From positions 1 through 64,000 of the forward strand of contig JOFO01000024.1 of NCBI GenBank assembly GCA_000721275.1: DNA of 64,000 nucleotides, read 5' to 3'. Below, in pieces: positions 1-7,686 of this stretch (within the stretch, counting starts at the first letter, position 1; each line of letters starts with the position of its first letter). The notes beneath the pieces are model-generated. The model was not told the origin of the DNA. It worked only from the letters and a program-made list of their open reading frames with translations, and ran no database searches. This stretch comes from Microtetraspora glauca (GTDB lineage: Bacteria > Actinomycetota > Actinomycetes > Streptomycetales > Streptomycetaceae). The position numbers were made by a program, and so were the translations under genes.

Positions 1-35
1 AGTCTCGTGGGCTCGGAGATGTGTATAAGAGACAG
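1..35 (+). other. Residual Nextera adapter (not genomic)
   Basis: The first 35 bases match the Illumina Nextera read-2 transposase adapter. They end with the 19-base Tn5 mosaic end AGATGTGTATAAGAGACAG at 17-35. This is library-preparation sequence left at a contig end, so it should be trimmed. Any reading frame across it is artificial, and the true chromosome begins at 36. Confidence 0.97.
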
Positions 36-231
36 GGGCGGAGGCGCCGGGGATGGGGTCCGGGGAGGCGGGCCGGGGGTCCGCGTGCAGGTCCAGGGTG
101 GGGAGCGCGCCGGCGGGCCCCGGGGCTATGGCGGGGGGCGCGGTGTCGGCATCCACCGCGGGGGCGCCGAGAAGTGCCTCGGAGCGGGCGTCCCAGGCTC
201 CGGGGCTCGTCGGGGCGGCGGAGCCGCGCAT
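36..231 (-). CDS. N-terminal fragment of an unrecognised protein, cut by the contig end
   Basis: An ATG at 231 follows a strong AAGGAGG site (minus strand) that lies just after the stop codon of the upstream glycosyltransferase gene, 13 bases away. The frame stays open for about 65 codons until it runs into the adapter. The visible N-terminus (MRGSAAPTSPGAWDARSEAL...) is rich in Ala, Pro and Asp, with no recognisable domain, signal peptide or membrane segment. The spacing suggests co-transcription with the glycosyltransferase gene. It is supported only by the ribosome-binding site and open frame; the function is unknown because the rest of the gene is missing. Confidence 0.55.
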
Positions 232-244
232 GGGGGTGCCTCCT

Positions 245-1894
245 TCAGGCATCGGGGGCTCCTGAGCCCGCGGCGACGGCGTGCGGGGCCCAGCCGCCGG
301 CGAGTCGCGCCTCGGCGGGGTGGGCGAAGGGCACGTCGGACCCGGCGCGGTGGCGGGCCGGCGCGTGGGAGAGGAGTTCCAGGTAGATGCCGCGGAACGC
401 GGCGAGGTTCTGCTCGACGGTGAAGAGTTCGAGCGCGCGGGCGCGGGCGGCGGCCCCGAGCCGGTGGCGGCGCTCGGGGTCGCGCAGCAGCGCGAGGCAG
501 GCGTCGGCGAGCGCGCGCGGGTTGCGCGGGGGCACGACGAGCCCGGTGCCGCCGATGATCTCGACGACGGCGCCGACGTCGGTGGAGACGGTGGCGCGGG
601 CGCAGAACATGGCCTCGACGAGGCTGGCGGGGAAGCCCTCGACGGTGCTGGAGAGCACGACGACGGCGGCGGAGGCGTAGACGTCCTCCAGCGTGGGGGC
701 CTCGGGCCCGCCGAGCTCTTCGAAGGAGACGGGGTTCTCGCCGACGGCGTGCGCGCCGGCGGCCTCGTCGAGGAAGAGCTGGGCGGCGAGCGCGGCGCAC
801 TGGGCGAGGTAGGCGCAGGGGTCGGTGCCGGGTTCGGCCTCGGCGGCGTCGGCGGGCACGGAGACGATCCGCAGCCGGGTGTCGGGCCGGTGGGCGCGGA
901 GTTCGGCGAAGGCGTGGAGGAGGGCGACGAGGTCCTTGGCGGGTTCGACGCGGCCGATCCACACGAGGGTGCCGGGTTCGCCGCTCGTCTCGTCCTCGCC
1001 GACCTCGGCGAACCGCTCGGCGGGCATGCCGGGGTGGACGGTGCGGACGCGGTCCCGGTCGGCGCCCAGTTTCTCCTGCCAGCGGCGGGCGTGGGCGTTG
1101 CCGGGGGTGAGGAGGGCGGCCTGGCGGTACGTCTCGCCGGCGAGGCGGCCGTGGAGGGAGGCGAGCAGGGCGCGCAGGGCGGTGGAGCGGTCGCCGGCGC
1201 CCGCGTCGAGGTAGTGGGAGCGCAGCCCGACGCCGTACTCGGTGACGAGGAGCGGGGTGCCGAAGAAGCGTTTGGCCAGCAGGCCGGGGAGGGCGACGGG
1301 CCCGCCGGCGGTGGCGTGGCAGAGGTCGGCGGCGCCGAGCGTGGTCTCGTCGTACCAGTCGAGGGAGAGGGGGCGCAGGGCCCGCTCCAGGTGGTCGGTG
1401 AAGGCGAGGTGGTCGTGGAGGCCGGCCGCGGCGGCGGCGCGGCGGGCGCCGGGGGCGCGGCAGGCGTCCTCCAGGAGGCGGACGGCCTCGTCGGAGCGGA
1501 GCGCGGCGGGCAGTCCGCCGCTGTCGCGGGCGAGGTCGGCGAGGGCGCCGAGGCCGGCGGCGAAGGAGGCGGCGGGGTCGCCGCCGTCCGCGGTGGTCCG
1601 TTCGGCGGTGAGGCCGGCCGCGAGGGCGTGGAAGGCGTCGGCGAAGCGGCGCCGGTCGCGGCGGCCGTGGGCGCGGCGGCCCGTGCGCTCGGGCGGGCCG
1701 GCGGGGAGCGCGCCCTCGCCGGCGGCGGGGACGGGCCGGGTGTGCGGGGGCAGCGGGAGGGCGGGGAGCGGGCCGCCGACGGCGTACAGGTCGAACTCGT
1801 GGGGGGCGAGGCCGCGGACGAGCCGCTGCCACCAGGCGCCGGTGTCACCGCTCGCGCACGGGATGCCACCCTCCGTGAGCAGTCCGATCCGCAC
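245..1894 (-). CDS. GT4-family glycosyltransferase with DUF3492 N-domain (PelF-like)
   Basis: About 549 aa, starting at the GTG that gives VRIGLLTEGG. The N-terminal half has the DUF3492 pattern (a GGIPCASGDTGAWWQRLVRG segment near residues 9-28) found in PelF-type glycosyltransferases. The C-terminal half is a GT-B donor-binding domain: WIGRVEPAKD around residue 310 and the E-x7-E motif EGFPASLVE around residue 413, followed by a nucleotide-loop segment rich in Val and Gly. It probably transfers a sugar from a nucleotide sugar to a cell-surface or secondary polysaccharide in the cytoplasm; the acceptor cannot be read from the sequence. Longer upstream starts are in frame but encode low-complexity sequence and lack a ribosome-binding site. 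It is probably co-transcribed with the truncated gene at 36-231. Confidence 0.85.
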   Translation of the reverse strand: MRIGLLTEGGIPCASGDTGAWWQRLVRGLAPHEFDLYAVGGPLPALPLPPHTRPVPAAGEGALPAGPPERTGRRAHGRRDRRRFADAFHALAAGLTAERTTADGGDPAASFAAGLGALADLARDSGGLPAALRSDEAVRLLEDACRAPGARRAAAAAGLHDHLAFTDHLERALRPLSLDWYDETTLGAADLCHATAGGPVALPGLLAKRFFGTPLLVTEYGVGLRSHYLDAGAGDRSTALRALLASLHGRLAGETYRQAALLTPGNAHARRWQEKLGADRDRVRTVHPGMPAERFAEVGEDETSGEPGTLVWIGRVEPAKDLVALLHAFAELRAHRPDTRLRIVSVPADAAEAEPGTDPCAYLAQCAALAAQLFLDEAAGAHAVGENPVSFEELGGPEAPTLEDVYASAAVVVLSSTVEGFPASLVEAMFCARATVSTDVGAVVEIIGGTGLVVPPRNPRALADACLALLRDPERRHRLGAAARARALELFTVEQNLAAFRGIYLELLSHAPARHRAGSDVPFAHPAEARLAGGWAPHAVAAGSGAPDA

Positions 1895-2105
1895 GAGTCC
1901 ACACCCCCGGTCTTCCTTGACGGCGCCCACCGGTCCCGTCGGTGGCGCGCGCTGCCGCCCCCGGCGGGAACCCGCAGCGGGAAGAACGTAAGCGCTGGGG
2001 CCGGGGGTGCGACGGACGGTTGTCCATCGCACCACCGGAAGGGGTGAATGCGCGTGACTTTCCCCCGCCGGTCGCGTTCGGTCGCGGTACGCGTCGGCGG
2101 GGTCA

Positions 2106-2122
2106 CGGAGCGTCAAGCTCCG
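2106..2122 (-). terminator. Short hairpin downstream of the DUF3152 gene
   Basis: A 6-bp perfect stem (CGGAGC/GCTCCG) with a 5-base loop lies about 50 bases beyond the stop codon of the DUF3152 gene. There is no T-tract, so this is a weak terminator candidate. The rest of 1895-2171 is non-coding, and I see no clear promoter for the glycosyltransferase gene there. Confidence 0.3.
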
Positions 2123-2171
2123 GGGGTGGCGGCCTCCGGGCGCGGGACGGCGGGGGCCGTCGGCGGCGCGC

Positions 2172-3494
2172 TCAGCTCCCGGGGTGCACCCAGGGGTTGG
2201 GGCGGCAGGCGATGCCGTCGATCTTCAGGGACTTGGTCTGCTGCTGCATCACGGGCGCCAGGGCGCCGGGGGTCCGGCAGGTCACGTGGTTGTGGCCGAG
2301 CCGGTGCCCGACCTCGTGGTTGATGAGCATCTGGCGGTAGGCGAGCATCGCCTTCGGGCCGAAGGTCTCGGAGCCCTGCGCCCAGCGGAAGGCGTTGATC
2401 ATCACGCGCTCGGTGGACGCGGAGTCGCAGGAGACGTTGTCGATCGTGGTGTCGAGGCCGGACTTGGCGCACCACTTGCCGGTGGTGCCGGGGCTGGCGA
2501 GGGTGATGACGAAGTCGGGCTCGCCGCTGGAGATCCGCTCGAAGGTCATGGCGCCCCGGCCGGCCCAGCTGCGCTTGTCGTTGAGGGTCTGCTGGACGGC
2601 CCGGGCGAAGAGTCCGGCGTCGAGCCCGAGCCCCTTCTCGACGTCGACGCGGTAGCGGTACTTCTGTCCCTTGCCGGGCGCCTTGTCGAGCCCGGGCACC
2701 GCCTCGAAGTCGCCGGAGCCCATGAGCTTCGGGTCGATCGGGAACTGGCGGGTCATCAGCTGCTCGTACGTGGGCGCCTGCTGCCGGACCGGCGAGGGCG
2801 CGGGCGCGGGGCTCGACGGGGCGGGCCGCTCGTCGGAGCGGGAGGCGGAGTCCTCGGAGGCGCGCTCGGCGGGCGGCTGGGCGGCGCGGACGGCCGGGGC
2901 GCCGTCCTTCCGGTCGGTGACCTGTCCGGCGACGACGATCGCGAGGCAGGTGGTGACGGCCGCGGCGGCGATCCCGGTGAGGGCGCGGCCCTTGCCGGCC
3001 TTCCCGGGCGTGTCGGCCTCGCCGGCGGCCGGCGTGCCGGGGCCCGCGGGCGGGGCGGCGGCCCTGCGCGGGCCGGGGATCCGCGGCGCGGCGCCGCTGC
3101 CGGGCCCGTACCGCTCGGGTGCGGCCCGGCGGGGCTCCTCGTCCGTGGGATGGCCGGGGTGGCCGCCGCGTACCGGAGTGCCGTGGGCGGGCGTGTGCGG
3201 CACGCCGTGCGCGGGCGTGTCGTACGCGCCGCCGCCGCGCGCGGGAGCGCCGTACGCCCGCGCGCCGGGCCCGTGGGCCGGAGTGCCGTGGGCCGGGGAG
3301 GGCGGGTCGCCCGGGGCGTGGAAGGTGCCGTGGCCGCGGGCGGTGCCGTACGGCTCCGGGCCGTCGGGGGTCCGGCGGCGCCGGCCCGTGCCCGCGCCGG
3401 CGTCCACGACCGGCGTGCGCCCGGTCTCGCCCGCGGGGGCGCGTCCGGTGTCGCCCGTCGAGGGCGCGGGGCCCTTGCGGCTATGTCGTCCCAC
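2172..3494 (-). CDS. DUF3152 membrane-anchored metzincin-like protein
   Basis: 440 aa from a GTG start (MGRHSRKGPA...). Residues 1-170 are a low-complexity cytoplasmic tail rich in Pro, Gly and His with repeated AHGTP-like units. One membrane segment covers about 171-190, so the C-terminal domain should be outside the cell. That domain carries HEVGHRLGHNH at 393-403, an exact HExxHxxGxxH zinc-binding signature, with a following Met at about 416 (PVM) that could form the metzincin Met-turn. Four cysteines are spread over the domain. Family knowledge: DUF3152 is conserved in actinobacteria (Rv3207c in M. tuberculosis). Inference: a zinc metallopeptidase acting at the envelope; its substrate is unknown. 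Only 7 bases separate it from the upstream hydrolase gene, so the two are probably one operon. Confidence 0.88.
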   Translation of the reverse strand: MGRHSRKGPAPSTGDTGRAPAGETGRTPVVDAGAGTGRRRRTPDGPEPYGTARGHGTFHAPGDPPSPAHGTPAHGPGARAYGAPARGGGAYDTPAHGVPHTPAHGTPVRGGHPGHPTDEEPRRAAPERYGPGSGAAPRIPGPRRAAAPPAGPGTPAAGEADTPGKAGKGRALTGIAAAAVTTCLAIVVAGQVTDRKDGAPAVRAAQPPAERASEDSASRSDERPAPSSPAPAPSPVRQQAPTYEQLMTRQFPIDPKLMGSGDFEAVPGLDKAPGKGQKYRYRVDVEKGLGLDAGLFARAVQQTLNDKRSWAGRGAMTFERISSGEPDFVITLASPGTTGKWCAKSGLDTTIDNVSCDSASTERVMINAFRWAQGSETFGPKAMLAYRQMLINHEVGHRLGHNHVTCRTPGALAPVMQQQTKSLKIDGIACRPNPWVHPGS

Positions 3495-3501
3495 CCCGGG
3501 T

Positions 3502-4482
3502 TCAGCTCCCGTCGTGCCGTGCGTCGTGGTCCGCGATCAGCTCCCGCGCGGCCGCGGCGACCGTCTCCGGGTACTCCATCATCGCCACGTGACCGGCATC
3601 GGGCAGGCTCAGCAGCCGCGAGCCACGGAAGGCTGCGGCGGCCCTGCGGGCCATCCGGTACGAGACGAGCCGGTCACGGCCGCCGTAGATCAGCAGGGTC
3701 GGCGCGAGCACCCGCTCCGCCTGCCGCCACAGGCCGTGCTGGCCGCCGAGCGTATAGGCGTCGACGATGCCGCGCGAGGACCTGGCCATGGCGTCCCAGA
3801 AATACGGGAGTTCCAGCCGGCGCTCCATCTCCTCGACGGCGTGCCGGAGTCCCTCGTCGGTGACCTGGCCGGGGTCCCCGTAGCAGAGCGCGAGGACGCC
3901 CCGGACGCGCTGCTCGGCGGTCCAGTCGCGGGAGATCCGGGCGAAGAGGGCGGCGACGCCGGGGAGGGCGAGCAGCGCCGTCGGCCAGGCGCTGCGCTGG
4001 GCGCGCAGCTCGGGCAGGGCCGGCGAGACCAGGGTCAGGGTGCGGACCAGGTCGGGCCGGACGGCGGCGACCCGGGTGGCGACGGCGCCGCCCAGGGAGT
4101 TGCCGAAGAGGTGGACCGGCCCCCGGCCGCCGGCGTCGAGCAGCCGGATGACGGCCCGGGCGTGCCCGGTCACCGAGTAGTTGCCGTCGTCGGGCGGCGG
4201 GGAGTCGCCGAAACCGGGCAGGTCGACGGCCTCGCCGTCGACGAGGTCGGCGAGCAGCGGCATCAGGGCGGACCAGTTCTGCGACGAGCCGCCGAGGCCG
4301 TGCACGTACAGCGCGGGCGGCAGGCCGGGGCTGCTGCCGGGCCGGGAGCGCACGGTGAGGGTGAGGCCGGGGAGCGCGACGGAGCGGAGCTCCTCGCCGT
4401 CGGCGACCCGGACCGCGCGCGGACGCGGCGCCGGCGGTGCGGTGTCGGCGGTCCGGGTTTCCGGCAGCTCGGTCGAGGACAT
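3502..4482 (-). CDS. Alpha/beta-hydrolase
   Basis: 326 aa with a complete catalytic triad for the alpha/beta-hydrolase fold: oxyanion-hole HGLGGSS at 61-67, nucleophile elbow GNSLGG (Ser129), acid Asp270 in YGGRDRLVS, and His298 in DAGHVAMME. There is no signal peptide, so it is a cytoplasmic hydrolase or esterase of unknown substrate. The ATG at 4482 has no Shine-Dalgarno site but is preceded 7 nt upstream by TAATAT, suggesting a leaderless transcript that continues into the DUF3152 gene. It is divergent from the small acidic-protein gene at 4660. Confidence 0.88.
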   Translation of the reverse strand: MSSTELPETRTADTAPPAPRPRAVRVADGEELRSVALPGLTLTVRSRPGSSPGLPPALYVHGLGGSSQNWSALMPLLADLVDGEAVDLPGFGDSPPPDDGNYSVTGHARAVIRLLDAGGRGPVHLFGNSLGGAVATRVAAVRPDLVRTLTLVSPALPELRAQRSAWPTALLALPGVAALFARISRDWTAEQRVRGVLALCYGDPGQVTDEGLRHAVEEMERRLELPYFWDAMARSSRGIVDAYTLGGQHGLWRQAERVLAPTLLIYGGRDRLVSYRMARRAAAAFRGSRLLSLPDAGHVAMMEYPETVAAAARELIADHDARHDGS

Positions 4483-4489
4483 GGCCGCA

Positions 4490-4495
4490 ATATTA
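4490..4495 (-). promoter_or_regulatory. -10 box for leaderless hydrolase mRNA
   Basis: TAATAT on the minus strand ends 7 nt before the ATG at 4482. This spacing puts the transcription start at or next to the start codon. Confidence 0.5.
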
Positions 4496-4659
4496 CGAGA
4501 CGATCACGCGCGCTCGGGTGTGGGTGCGGTCACAAGGCGTGTGGCGCCTCGTCGGCGGCGGTTCGGGTGCGGGCGGGCGCGGCGGCTCCTAGGCTCGTAG
4601 GGGAAAGGCCATCGGCGCGGGCGGCCCGCCCGCGCGCGGGGAGGACGGGAGGGAAACGC

Positions 4660-4875
4660 ATGACTGTCGATCCGTCCGAGCCGGAAACGTTCCCGGAGGA
4701 AGAGGACGCCGTGCTCGACGAGGAAGTCCCGGAGGCCGACGCTGCCGAGCAGCACACGGAACTGCGTCCGAGGGAGGACGAGCCGCTCAGCGATATCGAC
4801 CACGACGGGGCGGACGAGGGTGACGTCTCGGAACAGGCGCGGGTCGTGGCGCTCGATGAGGACGACTACCGCTGA
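4660..4875 (+). CDS. Small, very acidic hypothetical protein
   Basis: 71 aa from the ATG that follows GGGAGGGAAA. 28 of 71 residues are Asp or Glu, there is no Cys, and no membrane segment or known domain. It is probably a small disordered cytoplasmic protein. The good ribosome-binding site and Streptomyces-like third-position GC support expression. It lies between the divergent hydrolase and the FasR-like regulator, but no function can be read from it. Confidence 0.7.
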   Translation: MTVDPSEPETFPEEEDAVLDEEVPEADAAEQHTELRPREDEPLSDIDHDGADEGDVSEQARVVALDEDDYR

Positions 4876-5186
4876 CCGGTGTCCCCGCGCTGACCTGCGG
4901 GGACCGCGTGCGGCCCGCCGTCCGCCGGTGGCGGGCGGCGGCCGGGCGGCACCGGAGCGGCGGTTCCCGGACGTCCGCGGCGGCCCGGTGCGCGCCGGGC
5001 GCAAATAACACTCGCGAGTAACCGGTGACTTCCCGCTGATTTGTTCGGTTTAATCTTGAATCGCCTGTCGACCACGGCGTCCGGTCCGTGAAATTCTGCG
5101 TTCGCACCGCGCACACCCGGGTTACCCAAAAGTACGATGGCGGCGCGGCGCGACAGCGCACATGGATCGAATTCTTGGGAGGCCGC
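4876..5186. promoter_or_regulatory. 311-bp leader before the FasR-like regulator
   Basis: This gap starts with a GC-rich hairpin (4917-4926 paired with 4930-4939, 3-nt loop) that can terminate the small acidic-protein gene. It then changes to a more AT-rich stretch at about 5000-5070. That stretch contains the perfect 10-bp palindrome ACTCGCGAGT (5010-5019) and a possible -10 TAATCT (5051-5056). The palindrome is a candidate operator for the TetR-family product of the next gene. No coding region is supported here. Confidence 0.4.
4917..4939 (+). terminator. Hairpin terminator after the acidic-protein gene
   Basis: A 10-bp stem (GCCGTCCGCC paired with GGCGGGCGGC, one G-T pair) with a 3-base loop lies 42 bases beyond the stop codon. 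There is no T-tract, which is common in Streptomyces. Confidence 0.45.
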
Positions 5187-5846
5187 GTGAGCGCCATCGA
5201 GCAGACAGAGGCAGCACGCCCGCGCGGTACGCGGCTGCCGCGCCGTGCCCGCCGGAACCAGCTGCTCGGCGCGGCCCAGGAGGTCTTCGTCGCCCAGGGG
5301 TACCACTCCGCGGCCATGGACGACATCGCCGAGCGGGCCGGCGTCAGCAAGCCGGTGCTCTACCAGCACTTCCCCGGCAAGCTGGAGCTGTACCTGGCCC
5401 TGCTCGACCAGCACTGCGAGTCCCTGCTCCAGTCGGTCCGCACCGCCCTCGCCTCCACCACGGACAACAAGCTCCGGGTCGCGGCCACCATGGACGCCTA
5501 CTTCGCCTACGTCGAGGACGAGGGCGGCGCCTTCCGGCTCGTCTTCGAGTCCGACCTCACCAACGAGCCGGCCGTCCGCGAGCGGGTGGACCGGGTGAGC
5601 CTGCAGTGCGCCGAGGCGATCTCCGAGGTCATCGCCGAGGACACCGGGCTGTCCACGGACGAGTCGATGCTGCTCGCGGTGGGCCTCGGCGGCGTCTCGC
5701 AGGTCGTCGCCCGCTACTGGCTCTCCAGCGAGTCCCCCATCCCCCGCGACAAGGCCGTCTCGCTGCTCACCTCGCTCGCCTGGCGCGGCATCGCGGGCTT
5801 CCCGCTGCACGCGGTCGACGGGCAGCTGAGCGCCGAGGGCCACTGA
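5187..5846 (+). CDS. TetR-family regulator, FasR (Rv3208) homologue
   Basis: 219 aa from a GTG preceded by GGGAGG. The N-terminal helix-turn-helix is at about 25-65 (DDIAERAGVSKPVLYQHF). From memory, the helix-turn-helix and much of the ligand domain (KLELYLALL, STTDN, ARYWL) closely resemble M. tuberculosis FasR, a TetR-type activator of fatty-acid synthase genes that senses long-chain acyl-CoA. The neighbours (DUF3152 upstream, DUF3107 downstream) match the Rv3207c-Rv3208A order, supporting orthology. Streptomyces use a type II fatty-acid synthase, so the target must differ. The unrelated PucR-type Streptomyces regulator also called FasR should not be confused with it. The palindrome at 5010-5019 may be its own operator. 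Confidence 0.88.
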   Translation: MSAIEQTEAARPRGTRLPRRARRNQLLGAAQEVFVAQGYHSAAMDDIAERAGVSKPVLYQHFPGKLELYLALLDQHCESLLQSVRTALASTTDNKLRVAATMDAYFAYVEDEGGAFRLVFESDLTNEPAVRERVDRVSLQCAEAISEVIAEDTGLSTDESMLLAVGLGGVSQVVARYWLSSESPIPRDKAVSLLTSLAWRGIAGFPLHAVDGQLSAEGH

Positions 5847-5995
5847 GCCTCCGGCCCCGCCGCCCTTCTGTTCCCGCCGGGTGTTCGCTCCTGGCGTTGC
5901 CGGAGCGGTCCGTGCGCGTCCCCTCACCGGGCTAGTGTGTGCAGCGTACGGCGCGGGTTCATCGCGCAACGCTGACCGTTCGGAGGGACATAGCC

Positions 5996-6223
5996 GTGGA
6001 GGTCAAGATCGGCGTGCAGCACGCACCCCGGGAGATCGTTCTGGAGAGCGGGCAGTCCGCCGAGGACGTGGAGCGCGCCGTCGCCGACGCGCTGGCGGGC
6101 AAGGCGGCGCTGCTCAGCCTCGAGGACGAGAAGGGCCGCCGGGTCCTGGTCCCGTCCGACAAGATCGCGTACGTGGAGCTGGGCGAGACCGCGGTGCGCC
6201 GGGTGGGCTTCGGCACGCTCTGA
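5996..6223 (+). CDS. DUF3107 protein (TB9.4-like)
   Basis: 75 aa from a GTG behind CGGAGGG. The start VEVKIGVQHAPREIV and the C-terminus KIAYVELG...VGFG are typical of DUF3107, a small actinobacterial family that includes Rv3208A/TB9.4. No catalytic motif or membrane segment is visible, and the function is unknown. It follows the FasR-like gene by 149 bases, with the same order as in mycobacteria, and ends in a strong terminator. Confidence 0.88.
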   Translation: MEVKIGVQHAPREIVLESGQSAEDVERAVADALAGKAALLSLEDEKGRRVLVPSDKIAYVELGETAVRRVGFGTL

Positions 6224-6233
6224 ACCGCATCTC

Positions 6234-6274
6234 GCGCGGGAGGCCCGGAGGAATCTCCTCCGGGCCTCCCGCGC
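6234..6274 (+). terminator. Strong hairpin after the DUF3107 gene
   Basis: A 19-bp perfect stem (6234-6252 with 6256-6274) and a 3-base ATC loop start 11 bases after the stop codon. It is GC-rich without a T-tract and is likely to terminate the regulator/DUF3107 unit. Confidence 0.85.
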
Positions 6275-6302
6275 GTCCGCGCCCGTCCGCACGCGCCCAC
6301 AC

Positions 6303-6362
6303 CGGCACGCGCGCGTACGGCCCGGCACGCACGCATCCGGTCCGGCACGCGCGCGTACGGCC
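6303..6362 (+). repeat. Three 20-bp tandem repeats in the intergenic region
   Basis: Units at 6303-6322, 6323-6342 and 6343-6362; the first and third are identical (CGGCACGCGCGCGTACGGCC), the middle one differs at a few positions. They lie in the 350-bp gap between the DUF3107 gene and the next small membrane gene. The remaining sequence to 6574 is very GC-rich with alternating CG runs and no supported gene. Confidence 0.8.
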
Positions 6363-6574
6363 CGCGCGTGCCCGGGCCCCGCACGCGCGCGCGTGCGGCC
6401 GTCCGGGTGGTGCCGGGCCGGGGCCCGGGGCGGCGGGCGGACGCGGGGCGCGGGCCATTTCGCCGCTCCCGCAGGGGTGTTCGGCGCCGGCGGGGAGGGT
6501 TGCGTTCCGGCGGGCCGGGGTAGAGGGGCCTTGACCGCACCACCCGCCCCGCACCCCTCGCGAGGTGATCCACC

Positions 6575-6850
6575 GTGTTCCTGGAAGCCCTCGGCTCCGC
6601 CCTGCTCGGACTCGCCCTGGCCTGGGCGGTCGCGCACCGCCTGCCCGACCGTCTCCCCGCCCGGAGGACCGTGCTCCTGACCGGTGGGCTCGGCGCCGTG
6701 TTCGGCGCGCTCGTCACCCACGGCGCTCTCGGCCCGGGGCACTTCCTCGCCACCCTCACCGGCGCCGTCGCGGTGGCGGCGGTGCTGCTGTCGCTGCTCG
6801 TCCGGCCGGCCGCCCGCCGGATCCGCCGATCATCGCCCGCGACGTACTGA
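6575..6850 (+). CDS. Small hypothetical membrane protein
   Basis: 91 aa from a GTG following CGAGGTGATCC. Three hydrophobic stretches (about 5-20, 33-53 and 58-77) separated by Arg-rich turns suggest a three-helix inner-membrane protein, with a basic C-terminus (RRIRR). No family is recognised. It lies between the FasR/DUF3107 unit and the convergent ferritin-like gene, sharing the bidirectional hairpin at 6878-6920. Confidence 0.7.
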   Translation: MFLEALGSALLGLALAWAVAHRLPDRLPARRTVLLTGGLGAVFGALVTHGALGPGHFLATLTGAVAVAAVLLSLLVRPAARRIRRSSPATY

Positions 6851-6877
6851 CGTACTGAGCGCGCCCCCGCACGCGGA

Positions 6878-6920
6878 ACGGCCGCGCGGCCCGGACCGAG
6901 GTCCCGGGCCGCGCGGCCGT
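6878..6920. terminator. Bidirectional terminator hairpin
   Basis: A 17-bp stem (6878-6894 with 6904-6920) with a 9-base loop lies between two convergent genes that end at 6850 (+) and 6934 (-). It can serve both. Confidence 0.8.
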
Positions 6921-6933
6921 CGCGTACGAGGGG

Positions 6934-7686
6934 TCAGGCGGCGAGGCCCAGCGCCGCCATCCGCTTGGTGTGCGCCTCGGTGATCCGGGAGAACATCCGG
7001 CCGACCTCCGCCAGGTCGAAGCCGTCCGCGACCCCGCCGACGAGCATCGTGGACAGCGCGTCCCGCTCGGCCACCACCCGCTGGGCCTGCGACAGCGCCT
7101 CGCCCATCAGCCGGCGGGCCCACAGCGCGAGCCGGCCGCCCACGCGCGGGTCGGCGTCGATCGCCGCGCGGACCTTCTCCACGGCGAAGTTGCCGTGCCC
7201 GGTGTCGTCGAGCACCGCCAGCACCAGCGCGCGGGTGTCCGAGTCGAGCCGGGCCGCCACCTCGCGGTAGAAGTCGCTGGCGATCGAGTCGCCGACGTAC
7301 GCCTTGACCAAGCCCTCCAGCCAGTCCGACGGGGCGGTCTGGCGGTGGAAGTCGTCCAGGGCCTTCGCGAACGGCTCCATCGCCGCGGTCGGCTCCGCGT
7401 CCACGGCCGCCAGCCGGTCCCGCAGCCGCTCGAAGTGGTGGAACTCCGCCGACGCCATCTTGGCCAGCTCCGCCTTGTCCTCCAGGGTCGGCGCGAGCTT
7501 GGCGTCCTCGGCCAGCCGCTCGAAGGCCGCCAGCTCCCCGTAGGCGAGGGCGCCGAGGAGGTCGATCACGGCGGCGCGGTACTGCGGCTCCGCGGAAGCC
7601 GTCGCCCAGTCCTCGGCGGCGATGCCGGTGGGCGTGTCGGCGGTCTCGGTGTCACCGGCGGGCGTGGCGTTGTCAGGCGTCTCCAT
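6934..7686 (-). CDS. Ferritin-like-fold protein (MiaE_2 family)
   Basis: 250 aa from the ATG of METPDNATP; an ATG three codons earlier is also possible. After a Thr/Ala-rich N-terminus it is all-helical, with two Glu-containing helices: GELAAFERLAEDAK and the E-x2-H segment SAEFHHFERL, as expected for a carboxylate-bridged di-iron four-helix bundle. A later GNFAVEKVRAA helix also contributes. Family knowledge: this actinobacterial group is annotated as ferritin-like or MiaE-like hydroxylase; tRNA hydroxylation has not been shown for it. Its place before a DEAD-box RNA helicase matches Rv3210c-Rv3211. It may be a metal-binding oxidase of unknown substrate. Confidence 0.8.
   Translation of the reverse strand: METPDNATPAGDTETADTPTGIAAEDWATASAEPQYRAAVIDLLGALAYGELAAFERLAEDAKLAPTLEDKAELAKMASAEFHHFERLRDRLAAVDAEPTAAMEPFAKALDDFHRQTAPSDWLEGLVKAYVGDSIASDFYREVAARLDSDTRALVLAVLDDTGHGNFAVEKVRAAIDADPRVGGRLALWARRLMGEALSQAQRVVAERDALSTMLVGGVADGFDLAEVGRMFSRITEAHTKRMAALGLAA

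Noticed and set aside
281..2047. Long open frames on the opposite strand of the glycosyltransferase
   Set aside because: In GC-rich DNA the antisense frames stay open for long stretches. These lack a ribosome-binding site, have no known domain and show atypical amino-acid content.
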